A stretch of DNA of 64,000 nucleotides. It comes from Saccharum officinarum (Eukaryota; Streptophyta; Magnoliopsida; Poales; Poaceae). Under the pieces are notes generated by a model. It was given only the letters and a program-made list of their open reading frames with translations, had not been told where the DNA came from and searched no databases. The translations under genes and the position numbers were made by a program. The stretch is from assembly GCA_020631735.1 (NCBI GenBank), contig CM036159.1, forward strand, positions 16,221,511 through 16,285,510, in the 5' to 3' direction. Shown piece after piece: positions 21,912 to 35,100 of the stretch (positions are counted from its first letter, which is position 1; each line of letters starts with the position of its first letter).

Positions 21912-24900
21912 TAGTACAATTTAGAATGCATCATTAGTGTCATTCCTATATGGATCATTTATGATTTGTTATGATTTTGAAAACCATAGAAATCAACTCG
22001 TGCATTCATCTTGCTTTGCATGGTGGCACACAACATGTATATTTCATTTCAGTTAGTTTTCTATACATTAGTAGTGATAGAAGTGGGTATTTAGAAGAAT
22101 ATTTGGGTACTTTATTATAATTTTTCGTTAGATCAGATGAAGCTAATTTGAATGTAGATTTGAGTGTTTAATTTAATATGACATGCATGAATAATATATA
22201 TATATGAATTTAGTGTTTAATTTAATATGACAGACATGAATAATATATATACGAATTTAGTAAGGTAATTTAGATTAATTTTTATAATGCAAGGGCGTGT
22301 AATTTAGATATAAATTTAGGGGTTATTATTGACTATCGTTTATAATACCAAATGTGGCCAATTTAGACTAAGACTAAGGTGGATGTTTTTCTAGACAATG
22401 GAATAAATCTAGTTACTATTGTTGTCGTCGATTTTAAAAGTCTATCAATGGCTGGATTTTTTAAGAGAGTTTTAATAATTTATCTCCCTTTCTTGCGCGT
22501 CTCAGATCCAAAAAAATCCTATGATAAAAACCTAGGTTGCTATGTTCAAAAAGATCCTAATTTTGGTAAAGATCGCCTAAGATTCAACTTTATTTAAAGT
22601 GTGTCACATCTCCAGATCAGCATTGCCAGTGGTGAGTGGACCATTGAGATCGTCAACTAAGTTGTCTCTTAGCTACGTGGCCTGAGATAATAATGCCTAT
22701 AAACATAAACCAACGAGCTTCATCTGGAAAAACCTGTGGCCGTTGCCTGGTTTCGGCGCGCTGCTGCCAGGTAGAGCCGTACTGTTGTACTGACCCAACA
22801 ACCCAAAAATAAAAAAATGTGCTGCAACATGAGACGGGCCAATCAAACAACGGTATCACATGAAGCACGTCCTGCCGGTTGACCGTTCCCTACTCAATTG
22901 TTTATAGTAGCACAGCACTCCGCTCGCCTCATCACGTCAACAAAAGCGCCGCCTGGGCTCTACTCCGCCTGTGCTTAGAAAATTCTCATCAGCGATCCCA
23001 TCAAGGAAAGGTGTATGGTGTATGGTCTTTGAAGGGCTCCAGAAGCTCCTTTCTAATACATTTTACTAGCTTCAACTTGCAAGACAAATCGGCAACCCAC
23101 AAGCTTAAGAGACAAATCCAGGAAGTTATGCAGATTGCAGGGACACTCCCTGTGGCTTTAGTATCTTCCTTTAATGTTAATCTTATTTGAACTGGTCTCG
23201 CTTTCTGAACAGACGGACTACATATAGACGGAAGAAAAGGCTCGTTCATAGATGAGAGTTGAAACTGCAGCATACACCACTACATTTCCTGAATGGAACT
23301 ACCGCATCTTTGTACTATTTTTATTAGTAGTTAGTTCATTCAGTTCGGGTTCCATGCAATAATCACCTGTCAAACCGTTTTTTAGTTTCACCACTACCAC
23401 TTGGAAATACTTTTTTTATGCGTACATCAACATTGACTGAAACGAAGGTTGCTTCTTTGTACTAGTTTCAACCTGCATTAGGTCTTATGCAGCATAACTC
23501 AAGCCAACATAAATATATGCAATACATTGGTGTTTGGTTATCCTACACCTGCAAATGCAAAGATTGTTTTTGGTTGGTTATAATATGTTGCATGGGGTCA
23601 CCTTCATGTTCTAGTGTAGGTGGAGGAGGTGAGAAAATTCTATTTTGTGGGCCTTATCATTTTGTGCAAGCCTGCTTTGTCTAATACGGCCAATTTTGTC
23701 ATAGGAGCCAATCAGTCATTGTGCCTACTTTGAATATTCTACAAGCCTGCATAAGAGTCTCTATAGGCAACCAAACATAGATAAGGTGCACCGCACAAGT
23801 TTGGATACATGTTAATATAGACAACCAAACTTATGTGTGTATTTCCATTTCCTAAGGAGCTTTAAAAGGATAACCAAACATTGGCTATGGTCAAAGGTTT
23901 GGAGGCAAGAAACCAAGCCAAAATGTGTGGTCTTGACAACAATAAAGCAGATGCTCAAAACAACAATAAAGCTAAAAAAAGTTTAGATTGCAGCTTTTAT
24001 CGAAATCGAGACAATTTTATCGAGTTGGTATAAGCATCTTCACTCCTGACTTCTACATATATAACAAGGATGCACTCAATTCACAATTGTTTTTCATGGA
24101 TGGAGTACATACTAATGACTATCAATCTGTTGACTAGATGGACACTCATGCTCTTGGGTAAAATGTTCCCAGACCAACTGTTTCAGTTGTGAACACGGCA
24201 CCATAACCAAATCCTACGAACCTAACTTCTGGTTATGAAACCAGGGTAACTGAATATATAATCTATAAAATATTTTTCTTATAAAAACATGCTTTTCTTG
24301 CATAACCATAACGACCAATAGGCTACAACCACCACCAAAAGGATTAGCGGTTTCAGGTATTTCTTTTTTCATAATCCCTATAGCCAATTACCAAACATAC
24401 GTAACACACTATTAATGTTGGAACCACTCTGAGAAAAAAAACACCTTCTTGCATCCTTGCGAACTGCACTTAGCAAAATCAAAGAGTAAGTATCAAAGGA
24501 AGATCTTAACTTCTAGTGGCACTTCCAATTCTATAGGCGTTTAATAATATTTGTAATGCCACCGTGAATCATGGCAAGATAACTAGACATTACTGAGAAC
24601 TTCACATTGGGTGCAAATTCTAGCAAAATCTATAGTATTAGTAATGCATGGAAGCCACACATTCTGTGCAATGAATCTGTCACTATAGGATCTATGTGCG
24701 ATGACAAATTAGAATGGGAATAATGAAGAGTTCTACTACTATACCATGTTTGTGTTGTGCTATGTTCTACAAACAAGGACACTATTCTTCCAAGATTGCA
24801 TTTCGAACCTTTTTTCTTATTAAAGTCTACTTCGGGAACCATCTTTGATTGCGAAGGTTCAAAAATAGGGATTTACCCGTTGACCATCATAAAACTAGCC

Positions 24901-25518
24901 CAAAAGTATGTTCCCCATTTTCCACTACAGCCAAAGTATTTGTTACACATCAGTTGTAGGCACATCCCACCAATTGTAATTATCTTGAGTATGCATTTAT
25001 CTACCAAAACAATATTTTAAATATGCCCCCAACATCTCTAGGTTATAAAAAAATCCAAATTGCGAGGTGATACATTCTTTTAGGATCAATCATGTTGCCA
25101 AAAAAATCTAGATAAAAAATAATCTAGTTTTTTAAATATAAATACACATCGTGGAATTATGAAGGCATTATATGCATCAGTAGACTACTACTAAGTACTA
25201 AATTTATTAGCGTAAGACATGTGCCTGTACAAAGGTATTTGCTTTTCAAAAATGTTCTTCTGTCAATTTTCAATCGACATTTTTATAACATATAGTTAAT
25301 AGGGGTGCCTAAATTTGTTGAGGAAAATTTTCAAGATGTATAAAAAATTGGTGTATATGCTCTTTTGCATCATGTGCATCATCAAACAAAACAATTCACT
25401 CTTGTCAAAATTGTTTTTGAGACCCCATAGTTGCTCATATGCACAAAAAATGTAGCTTCATGTTATAACCCTTCTTTGTAAAAGGAATCATGCCATTGTC
25501 ATATTGTAGAGATAGACT
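21912..25518. other. AT-rich intergenic stretch, nothing recognised
   Basis: About 3.6 kb without any protein motif or clean transposon end that I can support. Short frames (22379-22597, 22879-23190, 24757-25020) have no recognisable homology. At 22660-22683 TAAGTTGTCTCTTAGCTACG resembles a MITE piece at 48751-48774, so parts may be decayed MITEs. 22193-22259 contains a diverged tandem repeat (AATATGACATGCATGAATAATATATAT). Confidence 0.5.
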
Positions 25519-28056
25519 TGTAACAGAACCGACCAATTATACGAAATTAAGTAAGAAAATCATCCACCAAGCAGACGATTTAACAAACTTAAGCCCGTAT
25601 AACCCGGTAGTCCGTGAAATCACGACGGATTTCAAACCAACTTACATACCAGCCAAGATCGTAATAAGTTTAGCGGTCACCATCACAAATTACGTAAAAG
25701 TTCGCGTCGCAGATACTTCGGAGTTTAAACATAGTTATTACAAACCAAGTTCAAATAAAAGTAGCGGATTGCGATCCTGTATGATGCAAATGTATAAGTG
25801 CTCATGCCTAGGTGCATTGCAGAGATGACATGTAAGGATCATGATGAATGAAATGTAGATGAACAGGTTTACTTTATTGCATAAAGTGGGAATACAACTC
25901 TTCTACAAGGTAGTCCACATCATCCAAGAACATGTACTAGTATACTACTACAAACATTCTTCACCAAGTCAAGTCACCCTAAAAATCTAAGATGCTTCAA
26001 AGATACACCAAAGCAACTCTTATCAACTAATCTTGCATTAACAAGGTTAATTAAACCCTAGTTGACACTATGTTTGAATAGCAACACTTCTTTTGGTAGC
26101 ATAGAAAAATCTGATAAAATTACAGTGGCTTACTATCATCTAATCTAGCATGCCACAAAATTTTCATTACTTTGGAGTACTAGAATTGCCTACACAAAAA
26201 TAACAATCTAAGGCCTAAAAATGAGCATAAAAATACTTTATACTACGAAAAGTATCAAACAACAGATTTAGCATTTTTCCTACATTTTACACAATAAACA
26301 ATCACTATAGAAAAATTATTATATGCATGTTTTATTTATATTTTTCTCTCTATCAAAAATAACAATTATCAACAACAATAAGCACTTGCACTACACATCA
26401 AAAAATTTCTACAGAACATGCATGGCACATATTTTTCCTAGCAAGTACATTACACAAAAAGATTAACAAAATTGAAACCATATTTTTCTGAGCTTTCTAT
26501 GATTTATTACATATTTATCAAGAAAACATCAATTTCAATGATTAAATAAAAACCCTACAGAAAAGTATTTCAAACTTTAGATCATAGATCTAGTTCTAAG
26601 AAGTCTACCAAAATTTATTTCATAATTTTTGGAGCCAAAATGATTACACAAACATTTTCTAAAGCATTTCTCTTCCCAAATAATAAAAGAAAAACGAAAA
26701 AACAATTTTCTTATTGCTAACGGGCCGGCCCTGTGAAACCAACCGGCCTGTTATGGCTTTCGGCCTGAGCGCGCGCGCGGGGAAAGAAGGCGAGCCGGCC
26801 CGGCTTGGGCTCCGGCCCAAGGCCGTCCTGACCCAGCACGGGCGGGCGTGACCGTGGTCGTGCCATGCCGGCGCCCTGGACCGCGACAGCGCGGTGGCCG
26901 CCGACGGCCAATGGCCGTTTCCGGTCATGAGCGGACGAGGTGCGGCGCGCACGAGAACCGTGATGAAAAGGCGAATATGATGGATCCATTCGAGGGAAGA
27001 GAGGAGTGAGAGCGCCGGTGGTCGGAGCGCGAGCTCGGCGGCTCCGTCCACGGCGGCGCAGCGGGAACCGAGCGATTGAGCCCTACCTACACGAGCAAGG
27101 AGTCGCTGACGCTTGTTCGGAGGAGAGGAGAAGGTGGCGGAGCACTGTGCGCAGGCAATCGGACGGCGGTGGCTTGCCGTCGTCGGAACGCGGCGGCGGA
27201 GGCGAGGGCTAGCGGTGTCGAGTGGTCCTCCCGCTCGATTTCTCCAGAGAATTGAGGAAGGGAGCGAGCGAGCGGAGGAATGGAATGGAGGCAGAGCGCA
27301 GCGCAGTGCTCTGAAGTGGAGTGCGCGAGCAGCCGGGCGCCACACGGCTGGTGGCGTCGGCATGCGACCACCACGCGGCGAGCGCGCTCTGCCGCGGTCG
27401 GCCAGCGAGGCGCGCGAGCAGGAGAAGACGGCCGCGCGGGCGTGGGCCGGGCCGCGGCGCTGTCGCGGGCACACGCGCGGGGGGGGAACCGGGCCGCTTT
27501 GGCCAGCGGGCCGAAAGGGAAGCGGGGACCCGATTCGGTAAGAAATGACTTTTCCATTTTTAGTACCAATAAATTTTTAAATAAATTCAATTAACAGTTT
27601 AAAAGTTCCATTTTGAGCAAAAAGATGGCTTTTTCTGAAAATGGCCCAAAAATAAAAGTTGCTTAGAATTTAATTCTCCACAACTTTTATTAAGGGACCA
27701 ACTCCAAATTCCCAATAGATTTTGAATTGGCGAATAAAAGCTAAATAGGGAGGGTTTTTGACCATTTTCCAATAATATTTTTAAAAGCAAATTTTGACAA
27801 AACTTTGGTTACCAAAGTTGCTCCAAAATTGTACTAACTAGTTCTAGGTGATTTAAAATTATAGCCACACATGTTTTAGTAGCCTAACCAGTATAATTAG
27901 GGTGAAACAATTCTAAACAATTATATGCAACAATCATGTTCCACAGAAGTGCTTTAACTCAAGATGTACTCTACTTCACATGTGATTATGAATGCAATGA
28001 TGTATCATGTGTATGATTTGCAATGCTAAATGCATGCGTAAAACCGGGGTGTTATA
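25519..28056 (-). repeat. 3' LTR of gypsy B
   Basis: 2,538 bp. Read on the minus strand it starts TATAACACCCCGG (one base off the usual TGTAACACCCC of grass chromoviruses) right after a purine tract, and ends ...GGTTCTGTTACA at 25519. An AATAAA-like signal (GCAATAAAGTAAAC) lies near 25880. The 26700-27560 part is GC-rich and open in several frames, as expected for promoter/leader sequence in a large LTR, not for a host gene. The bases just outside are AGACT; the matching duplication cannot be checked because the other end of the element is lost. Confidence 0.75.
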
Positions 28057-28070
28057 GCCCTCCCCCCTTA
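28057..28070 (-). promoter_or_regulatory. polypurine tract of gypsy B
   Basis: The minus strand reads TAAGGGGGGAGGGC directly before the LTR start, the expected plus-strand priming site. Confidence 0.75.
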
Positions 28071-28109
28071 TAAAAATCTCGTCCCGAGATTTGGGTTACG
28101 AACCATTTG

Positions 28110-31100
28110 TTATAAAATCTTCATAAGCTTTTTGTAGATATTCACCCGTTTCCCAAGTTGCATCCCCTTCATCATGATGGCTCCACTGTATCTTATATGT
28201 TTTCACCACACTGTTTCAAGTAGCCCTCTCTTTAGAGTCCAAAACTCAAACTGGTTGCTCACGATATACCAAATCTGACTTGAGCTTTATGCCTCGGGGT
28301 TTGATTCTTTCCTCTGGAATGCGCAAACACTTCTTGAGATGCGATACATGAAAAACTAGGAATATAGCACCCATTGTCTCAGGTAACTCTAACTTATAAG
28401 CTATTGGACCCTTTCTTTCCAAGATCTTGTAGGGTCCCATAAATCTGGCGGCAAGCTTTCTGCGTACTCCAAACCGTTTCTTCTTCATTAGCGTGACTTT
28501 CAGATAAACATAGTCACCAACTTCGAATACAAGTGGTCTCCTCCTTCTATCCGCATAACTTTTCTGATGTGATTGAGTTGCTTTCATATTTTGTTGAATG
28601 ATATGAACTTTCTTCTCGGCTTCTTCTACAAAGTCAATACCATAATATCTTCTTTCTCCTAGCTCGATCCAGTTTAGTGGTGTTCTACACTTTCTGCCAT
28701 ACAAAGCTTCGAATGTGGCCATTTTAATACTTTCTTGATAACTATTATTGTAAGCAAACTCTGCTAAGGGTAACCATCACTCCCATGAACCCCTGGAAGA
28801 TAACACATAGGCTCTCAACATATCCTCCAGAACAGCATTAACTCTTTCGGTCTGACCATCTGTCTGAGGATGATAGGCAGTACTACGGATCAAACTAGTT
28901 CCCAATCCTTTGTGCAAGTGTTCCCAAAAGTGAGCAGTGAATTGTGACCCTCTGTCAGACACTATAGTCTTCGGTATGCCATGCAATCTCACAATCTCAG
29001 CAATATACTTCTCGGCATATTGAGGTGGTCGATAATCTGTCTTGACAGGTAAAAAGTGAGTTGTCTTTGTAAGACGATCCACGATTACCCAAATCGAATC
29101 ATGTCCTTTCTAAGTAGTGGGCAAACCTGTGATGAAATCCATACTTATATCATCCCACTTCCAACTAGGTACAGACAAAGGTTGCAACAATCCAGCAGGT
29201 CTCATATGAATGGCTTTCACCCTACAACATGTGTCACATCTGGCCACATAGGCTGCAATCTCTTTCTTCATTTTTGTCCACCAATAACGAGGTCTTAGTT
29301 CTTGGTACATCTTGCTACTTCCGGGATAGATAGATAACTTCGAAAGGTGAGCCTCATCCATAAGCTTATTCTTAAGCTCCCGATTCTTGGGAACAACAAG
29401 ACGGTCATCAAACCACAACATGTCCTGTTCATCCACTCTAAAGTGCTTGGATGGTTCTTCTTTAATTTTCTCTTTGATGTGGAATACCCCTTTGTCGGTT
29501 TTCTAGCCTTCTATTATCTTACTCTCCAAAGAGCAACTAATCTGAATACAATGTAACACGGCAGGGTGCATCAGATCGAAACCATCTTCTAGCAAAGGTT
29601 GCGCATTCAGGCAATGTGACTTTCTAATCAAAGCATCTGCCACTACATTGGCCTTTCCGGGATGATACTGCACATTCAAGTTGTAATCTTTGATCAATTC
29701 TAACCATCTTTGATGTCTCATGTTCAACTCTGGTTGGGTGAAGATGTACTTGAGACTCTTGTGATCGGAGAAAATATTGCACACATTACCAAGTAGGTAA
29801 TGTCTCCAAATTTTTAACGCATCCACTACGGCAGCAAGTTCAAGATCATGTGTCCGACAATTGATCTCATGCTTTCTCAACTGGCGGGAGGCATAAGCAA
29901 TGACTCTTCCTTCTTGCATAAGAACACAGCCTAATCCTATTTTCGATGCGTCGCAAAACACATCAAAAGGTTTCTCAATGTCCGATTGCGCTAGAACTGG
30001 AGCAGTGGTCAACAGTTTCCGCAAGGTGTGGAAAGTTGTCTCACACTCCTCAGTCCACACAAACTTATGATATTTCTGTAGCAGACTTGTCATTGGCTTG
30101 GCAATTTTCAAGAAATCTGGTATAAAACGGCGATAATAAGGCAGGACATCTCCATTCAGACTTACTTGGCCGGATAAACCCCCTTTTTAACAATTCCTCT
30201 AGTTGCTTCTTCAGCTCAGCTAACTCATCTGGAGGCATCCGATAAGGTCTCCTTGAAATTGGAGTTGTCCTGGGGATCAACTCAATTCCAAACTCAACAT
30301 CCCTATCTGGCGGAAGACCAGGTAACTCATCTGGGAACACATCTAGAAACTCACACACTACCGGAATCTGATGAATAGGAATGACTTCCATAGCACATGT
30401 CACACTCACGAGGTCTGTTCTTCTGGGCAATGGTACCTGAAAAGTACCCTCACCCTGGGGGTCCTTAAGGGTAAGTACCCGACTCCCTGTATCCATAATT
30501 GCTCCCCAATCCTTCATCCAATTCATCCCTATGATGACATCCATAATTAGTCCAAGCATAACTATCAAGTTCACTCGAAACTTTTGACTACCTAATTCAA
30601 GGGTTGCCACTCTAACCATCTGATTGGTTAAAACATCAGCCCCCGCTGAACTTATGCGGTAACCATAACTCAATTTTATGCATAGTTGTTCATGTTTCCA
30701 TGCAAATGCTTGACTCATAAAAGAATGCGATGATCCAGAATTAAATAGAACAACTGCAGGGTGTTGGTTAACAGGAAACTTACTAGCGGTTACGGGCTCT
30801 CCCTCAGGAATCTCATCCATGGTGGTGTGGTGTACCCGAGCAGTATAGGTATGTTGCTTCTTTCTGGGTGGGTAAGGACAGAACTTTGAAAAGTGGCCTG
30901 GCTGATCACAATTGTAGCAGGGTCCCCTCACAGTACCAGCAGATCCTATAGCTCCCTTAGAGTTGCCCTGTCCCGCAGCTGCGGTTGTCTTTGCTGGCGG
31001 AACGGCTATCTTGTACGGCTACTGCGGTCCCTTGTAGTTCTGGGTTTTATGCTGTGGTAGTCTAAATCTTGCACCTGGTGTAGATGGACGATAGGCAGAA

Positions 31101-31984
31101 CGATTAGCAGTGAGGACTCTTGGTTGTGATGGTCCTAACTCAAAGGCCCTCTTGCGAGTCTTGGATGCAGTGTACGTGTTGTTATTCTTCTCTTATTTCA
31201 GACAATCACTGATGAAGTCATTGAATCTGGCGTGGGTATTGGTACCCACATGTTTCATTATTTTTGGATTCAGTCCTCTCTTAAAACTAGCAATTCTCTT
31301 AGCATCTGTGTCAACCATGTCGGGAGCATAACGACACAAGTTGTTGAAGGCATACAAATACTGCGTCACGATTTTGGTGCCCTGATTTAAAGCCAAGAAC
31401 TCTCCTAACTTCATCTCAACCAGCCTTGGTGGAATATAAACTCCACAGAAGGCTTCAGTGAACTCTCTCCATGAGATCTGTGCATTTGGAGGGAAGGTGG
31501 TGCGATGCTGCTTCCACCACATCCCTGCTAGTCCTTGTAACTGATGTGCGGCATATTCGGTCTTTAGTACTTCAGTCAACCTCAACACATGGAACTTATC
31601 TTCCATGGTGTTGATCCATTCTTCAGCGTTAAGTGGCTCTGTTGCTTCCTTAAAAATTGGCGGCCTAGTGTCCATGAAATCCTTGAAGTTGTTGTACTAA
31701 TTCACCCCATTGCCACCACCTTGGTTGTTACCACGTTGAACATTGTTGGCAATGGTATGCAGAAAATCTTCCATGTTCTTCTGCGATTGCTCGACATCAC
31801 GCTGACTTCCAAGAAACTGTGCAAAGAATACCTCTGCAGTGAGCGGTGGAGGAGACGGCAAATGTGGTTCCGGGTGTGGCTCATTATGGTTGACGTTGTT
31901 CTCACCACTCCCACCTGCCCCGGCACCATTACCACTCGTTTCAGTAGCCTCATACGTGGCGCGGCGAGTGTTTGCCATCTGCAT
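28110..31984 (-). pseudogene. gypsy B gag-pol polyprotein, RT core deleted
   Basis: The minus-strand ATG at 31984 starts MQMANTRRATYEATE. The gag core (WWKQHRTTFPPNAQISWREF) and zinc knuckle CYNCDQPGHFSKFC (near 30900) lead into a protease whose active site reads LFNSGSSHSF, with Asn for the catalytic Asp. The RT domain starts ([23 protein letters not shown]), then near 30110-30150 the sequence jumps to the YYRRF region at its far end, losing the palm with the DD active site. RNase H ([13 protein letters not shown]), integrase zinc region, and core (MDFITGLP, VSDRGSQF, TDGQTERVN) and a chromo-like tail follow in a different frame. Stops interrupt near 31695, 31194, 31021, 29504, 29111, 28776 and 28247. 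Not functional. Confidence 0.88.
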
Positions 31985-32119
31985 ATTTCAACAACAAGTA
32001 ATGATTAAGTGAAGCTATAGTAATTGTGAGTGAATGAAAAATTATGTCATACTGAATCCATTGGAGAGAACAAAGTCATACAATAAAACAGAGGCATAAT
32101 AATCGCATTCCAATTAAAA

Positions 32120-35100
32120 CAACACCACATTCCAGATGGAATCATGAAGTTGAAGGCTGATGAATTTCACAACTTGAAGCAAGAAAGCAAAACTCTGAGT
32201 GAATACATCTTTCAGTTCACTGAGTTATCTCGCTATGGCCTAGAATTAGTCAACACTGATGCCAAGAAGCAGACAAAGTTCATAGAAGGACTGACCTGTG
32301 AGTTGAGGACTCTTATGACCCCACAGATCTATCCAGGCTTCAACACCTTGATGAACCGAACCATTCTGACTAACGTGGCCAAAACTGAAGAAAGGAAGGA
32401 GAACAAGCGTAAGTTCTTAGAGCGCAAAATTCTAGAAGGAGTTAGATCCCAGAGGTAGAAAATATTTAGCCAACCAAGCCAGCGAACTCAAGCCCCAATG
32501 CAGTTTTGCTCTCCTACCAGTGCCACTAACCAGATGCAGCCATCATATCAGCCCAAGACAACTTGTCAGAATCAGACTTATGGCAAGACCCAACAAAACA
32601 ACATCGGTCAAGTCACCAACAATGGCAAAGCATGCTTTCATTGCCATGAGACTAGACACTACATCACCAACTGTCCTTATAAGAACAATCCAGTAGTGTC
32701 CACCCAGTCCCACACTGTTAATGGACCAAGACCTGCAGTGTCTGGAGCCAACCATGGTTTTCCTCACAACAACACCAACACCACCAACAATTGCCAGATG
32801 GTGAAGCAACCTCAACAATCCTATGGCCGAGCTCGTGTCAACCACATTCATGCTCACGATGCTCAGACTGCTTCAGGAGTGGTACTTGGTGAGTTCTTAG
32901 TCAACTCAGTACTTGCAATAGTATTGTTTGATTCTGGAGCATCACATTCATTCATATCATCAAGTTTTGCTGAGAAGCATAAAATACCCACAGTACTACT
33001 AAAGTTACCCCTAATAACCCAAACACTTGGGTCTGACATCAAATGTCATCTAGGTTGTTTAAATGTAAGGATTATCTTAAGTGAGGTAGTTTTCCTAGCA
33101 GACTTAGTAGTTCTCAAGTCTAAAGGAATATATGTTATCCTTAGAATAGATTGGTTAACACGACACAATGGAGTTATTTGTTGTGCCACTAAGAAAGTAT
33201 CTTTAGTTAACCAAGAAGGGATTAAGGTGAAATGCCAAACCCGAAGATCTAAAGTCAACCCAATGGTCTTCAACTTAGATGTAAGGACCATAGAAGAAGT
33301 GCCAGTAGTGCAACAATACCCTGATGTATTCCCTGAGGAACTACTTAGAACGCCACCAGATAGGGATATAGAGTTCATCATTGATCTTATCCCTGGGACT
33401 GCTCCTATAGCCAAGAGACCTTACAGAATGGCTCCTACAGAGTTAGCGGAACTAAAGTAGCAATTGAGAGAATTACAACAGAAAGGTTATATCAGACCTA
33501 GTTCTTCACCATGGGGAGCCCTAGTCTTATTTGTAAAGAAGAAAGATAGAAGCATGAGAATGTGTGTAGATTATAGATCCCTAAATGAAGTCACCATCAA
33601 GAATAAATATCCCCTACCAAGGATAGATGACCTCTTTGATCAGCTTAAAGGAGCCAAGTATTTCTCCAAGATTGATTTGAGATCAGGTTACCACCAACTT
33701 AAGATCAAGAACAGTGATGTCCCTAAAACCGCCTTTGTAACAAGATATGGACAATATGAGTTTATAGTGATGTCCTTTGGATTAATCAATGCCCCTGCTT
33801 ATTTCATGAACCTCATGAACAAGGTATTCATGGAGGAACTAGATAAGTTTGTTGTAGTCTTCATTGATGACATACTTATCTACTCTAAGAGTGCTGAAGA
33901 ACATGGGCAACACTTGAGAGTAGTGCTGGAAAAGCTAAGAAGACACAAGTTGTATGCCAAATTCAGCAAGTGTGAATTTTGGCTTGAGAAAGTTGCATTT
34001 CTAGGTCATATCCTGACAGTGGAAGGAGTTGCAGTGGACCCTGAGAAAGTAGAAGTTGTCTCTCATTGGCAACAACCCACAAATGTCAGTGAAATCAGAA
34101 GTTTTCTTGGATTAGCTGGATATTACCGAAGGTTCATAGAAGGATTTTCTAAGATAGCCAGACCCATGACAGAGCTTCTCAGAAAAGATAAGAAATTTAC
34201 CTGGACAGAGACATGTGAGAAGAGTTTCCAAGAATTGAAGAAGAGATTGACAACAGCACCAGTGTTAATTTTACCAGACATTCACCAAGATTTTATCATA
34301 TATTGTGATGCCTCAAGACAAGGTTTAGGATGTGTTCTCATGCAAGGAGGAAAGGTTGTAGCTTATGCATCCCGGCAGCTTAGACCTCATGAGCAAAATT
34401 ACCCTACCCATGATTTAGAGTTAGCAGCTGTAGTGCATGCTCTCAAGATTTAGAGACACTATCTCATTGGAAACAAGTGTGAAATCTACACGGATTACAA
34501 GAGTTTGAACTATATCTTCACTCAGTCAGACTTGAACCTAAGGCAAAGAAGATGGTTGGAGTTAATTAAGGACTACAACCTTGAGATTCATTACCACCCA
34601 GGAAAGGCCAATGTGGTTGTAGATGCCCTAAGCAGAAGGTCATATAGTCAACAGTTAGTGTCCAAAAACACTCATCTACAAGAAGAGATAGCACAGTTGA
34701 ACATGCACATAGTATGCCAACCTCAAAATGGCAGTATGAAGCTGCAACCAACTCTAGAGGAAGAAATTAAGAAGGCACAACATAGGGATAAAGATCTGAT
34801 GAAGATTCGTGAGCAAACTAGAGGAAATAAAGCTCCATACTTCAAAGTGGATGACAAAGGAACCATGTGGTATAAGGATAGGATTTGTGTGCCCAAGGTT
34901 GGAAAGTTTCAAGAACTAATCCTTGATGAAGCTCATAACTCAGCATACTCTATCCACCCTGGTGCCACCAAGATGTATATGGACCTAAAAGAAAGATATT
35001 GGTGGAATGGCATGAAAGCAGATGTGGCACGATTTGTTGCATAATGTGATGTTTGCCAAAGGGTTAAGGTAGAGCATTAGAAACCTGCAGGTTTGCTCCA

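Larger units (their letters stand above)
25519..32110 (-). mobile_element. Ty3/gypsy chromovirus B, 5' truncated
   Basis: A minus-strand element comprising 3' LTR, gag-pol and about 130 bases of 5' leader (31985 to about 32110). The primer site and 5' LTR are missing: the leader runs straight into gag of element C on the opposite strand. The loss of one end, the RT deletion and the nonsense codons mark it as a dead copy. Confidence 0.82.

Noticed and set aside
22879..23190. A 103-codon frame that could be a small gene
   Set aside because: No motif, no homology recognised, and no exon or promoter context in AT-rich intergenic DNA.
25490..25828. A 112-codon plus-strand frame
   Set aside because: It lies across the end of the gypsy B LTR on the opposite strand and has no homology I recognise.
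26659..27594. Up to 271-codon GC-rich frames on both strands, suggesting a host gene
   Set aside because: The block lies inside the 25519-28056 LTR, between its polyadenylation-like signal and its start, where promoter and leader sequence is expected.
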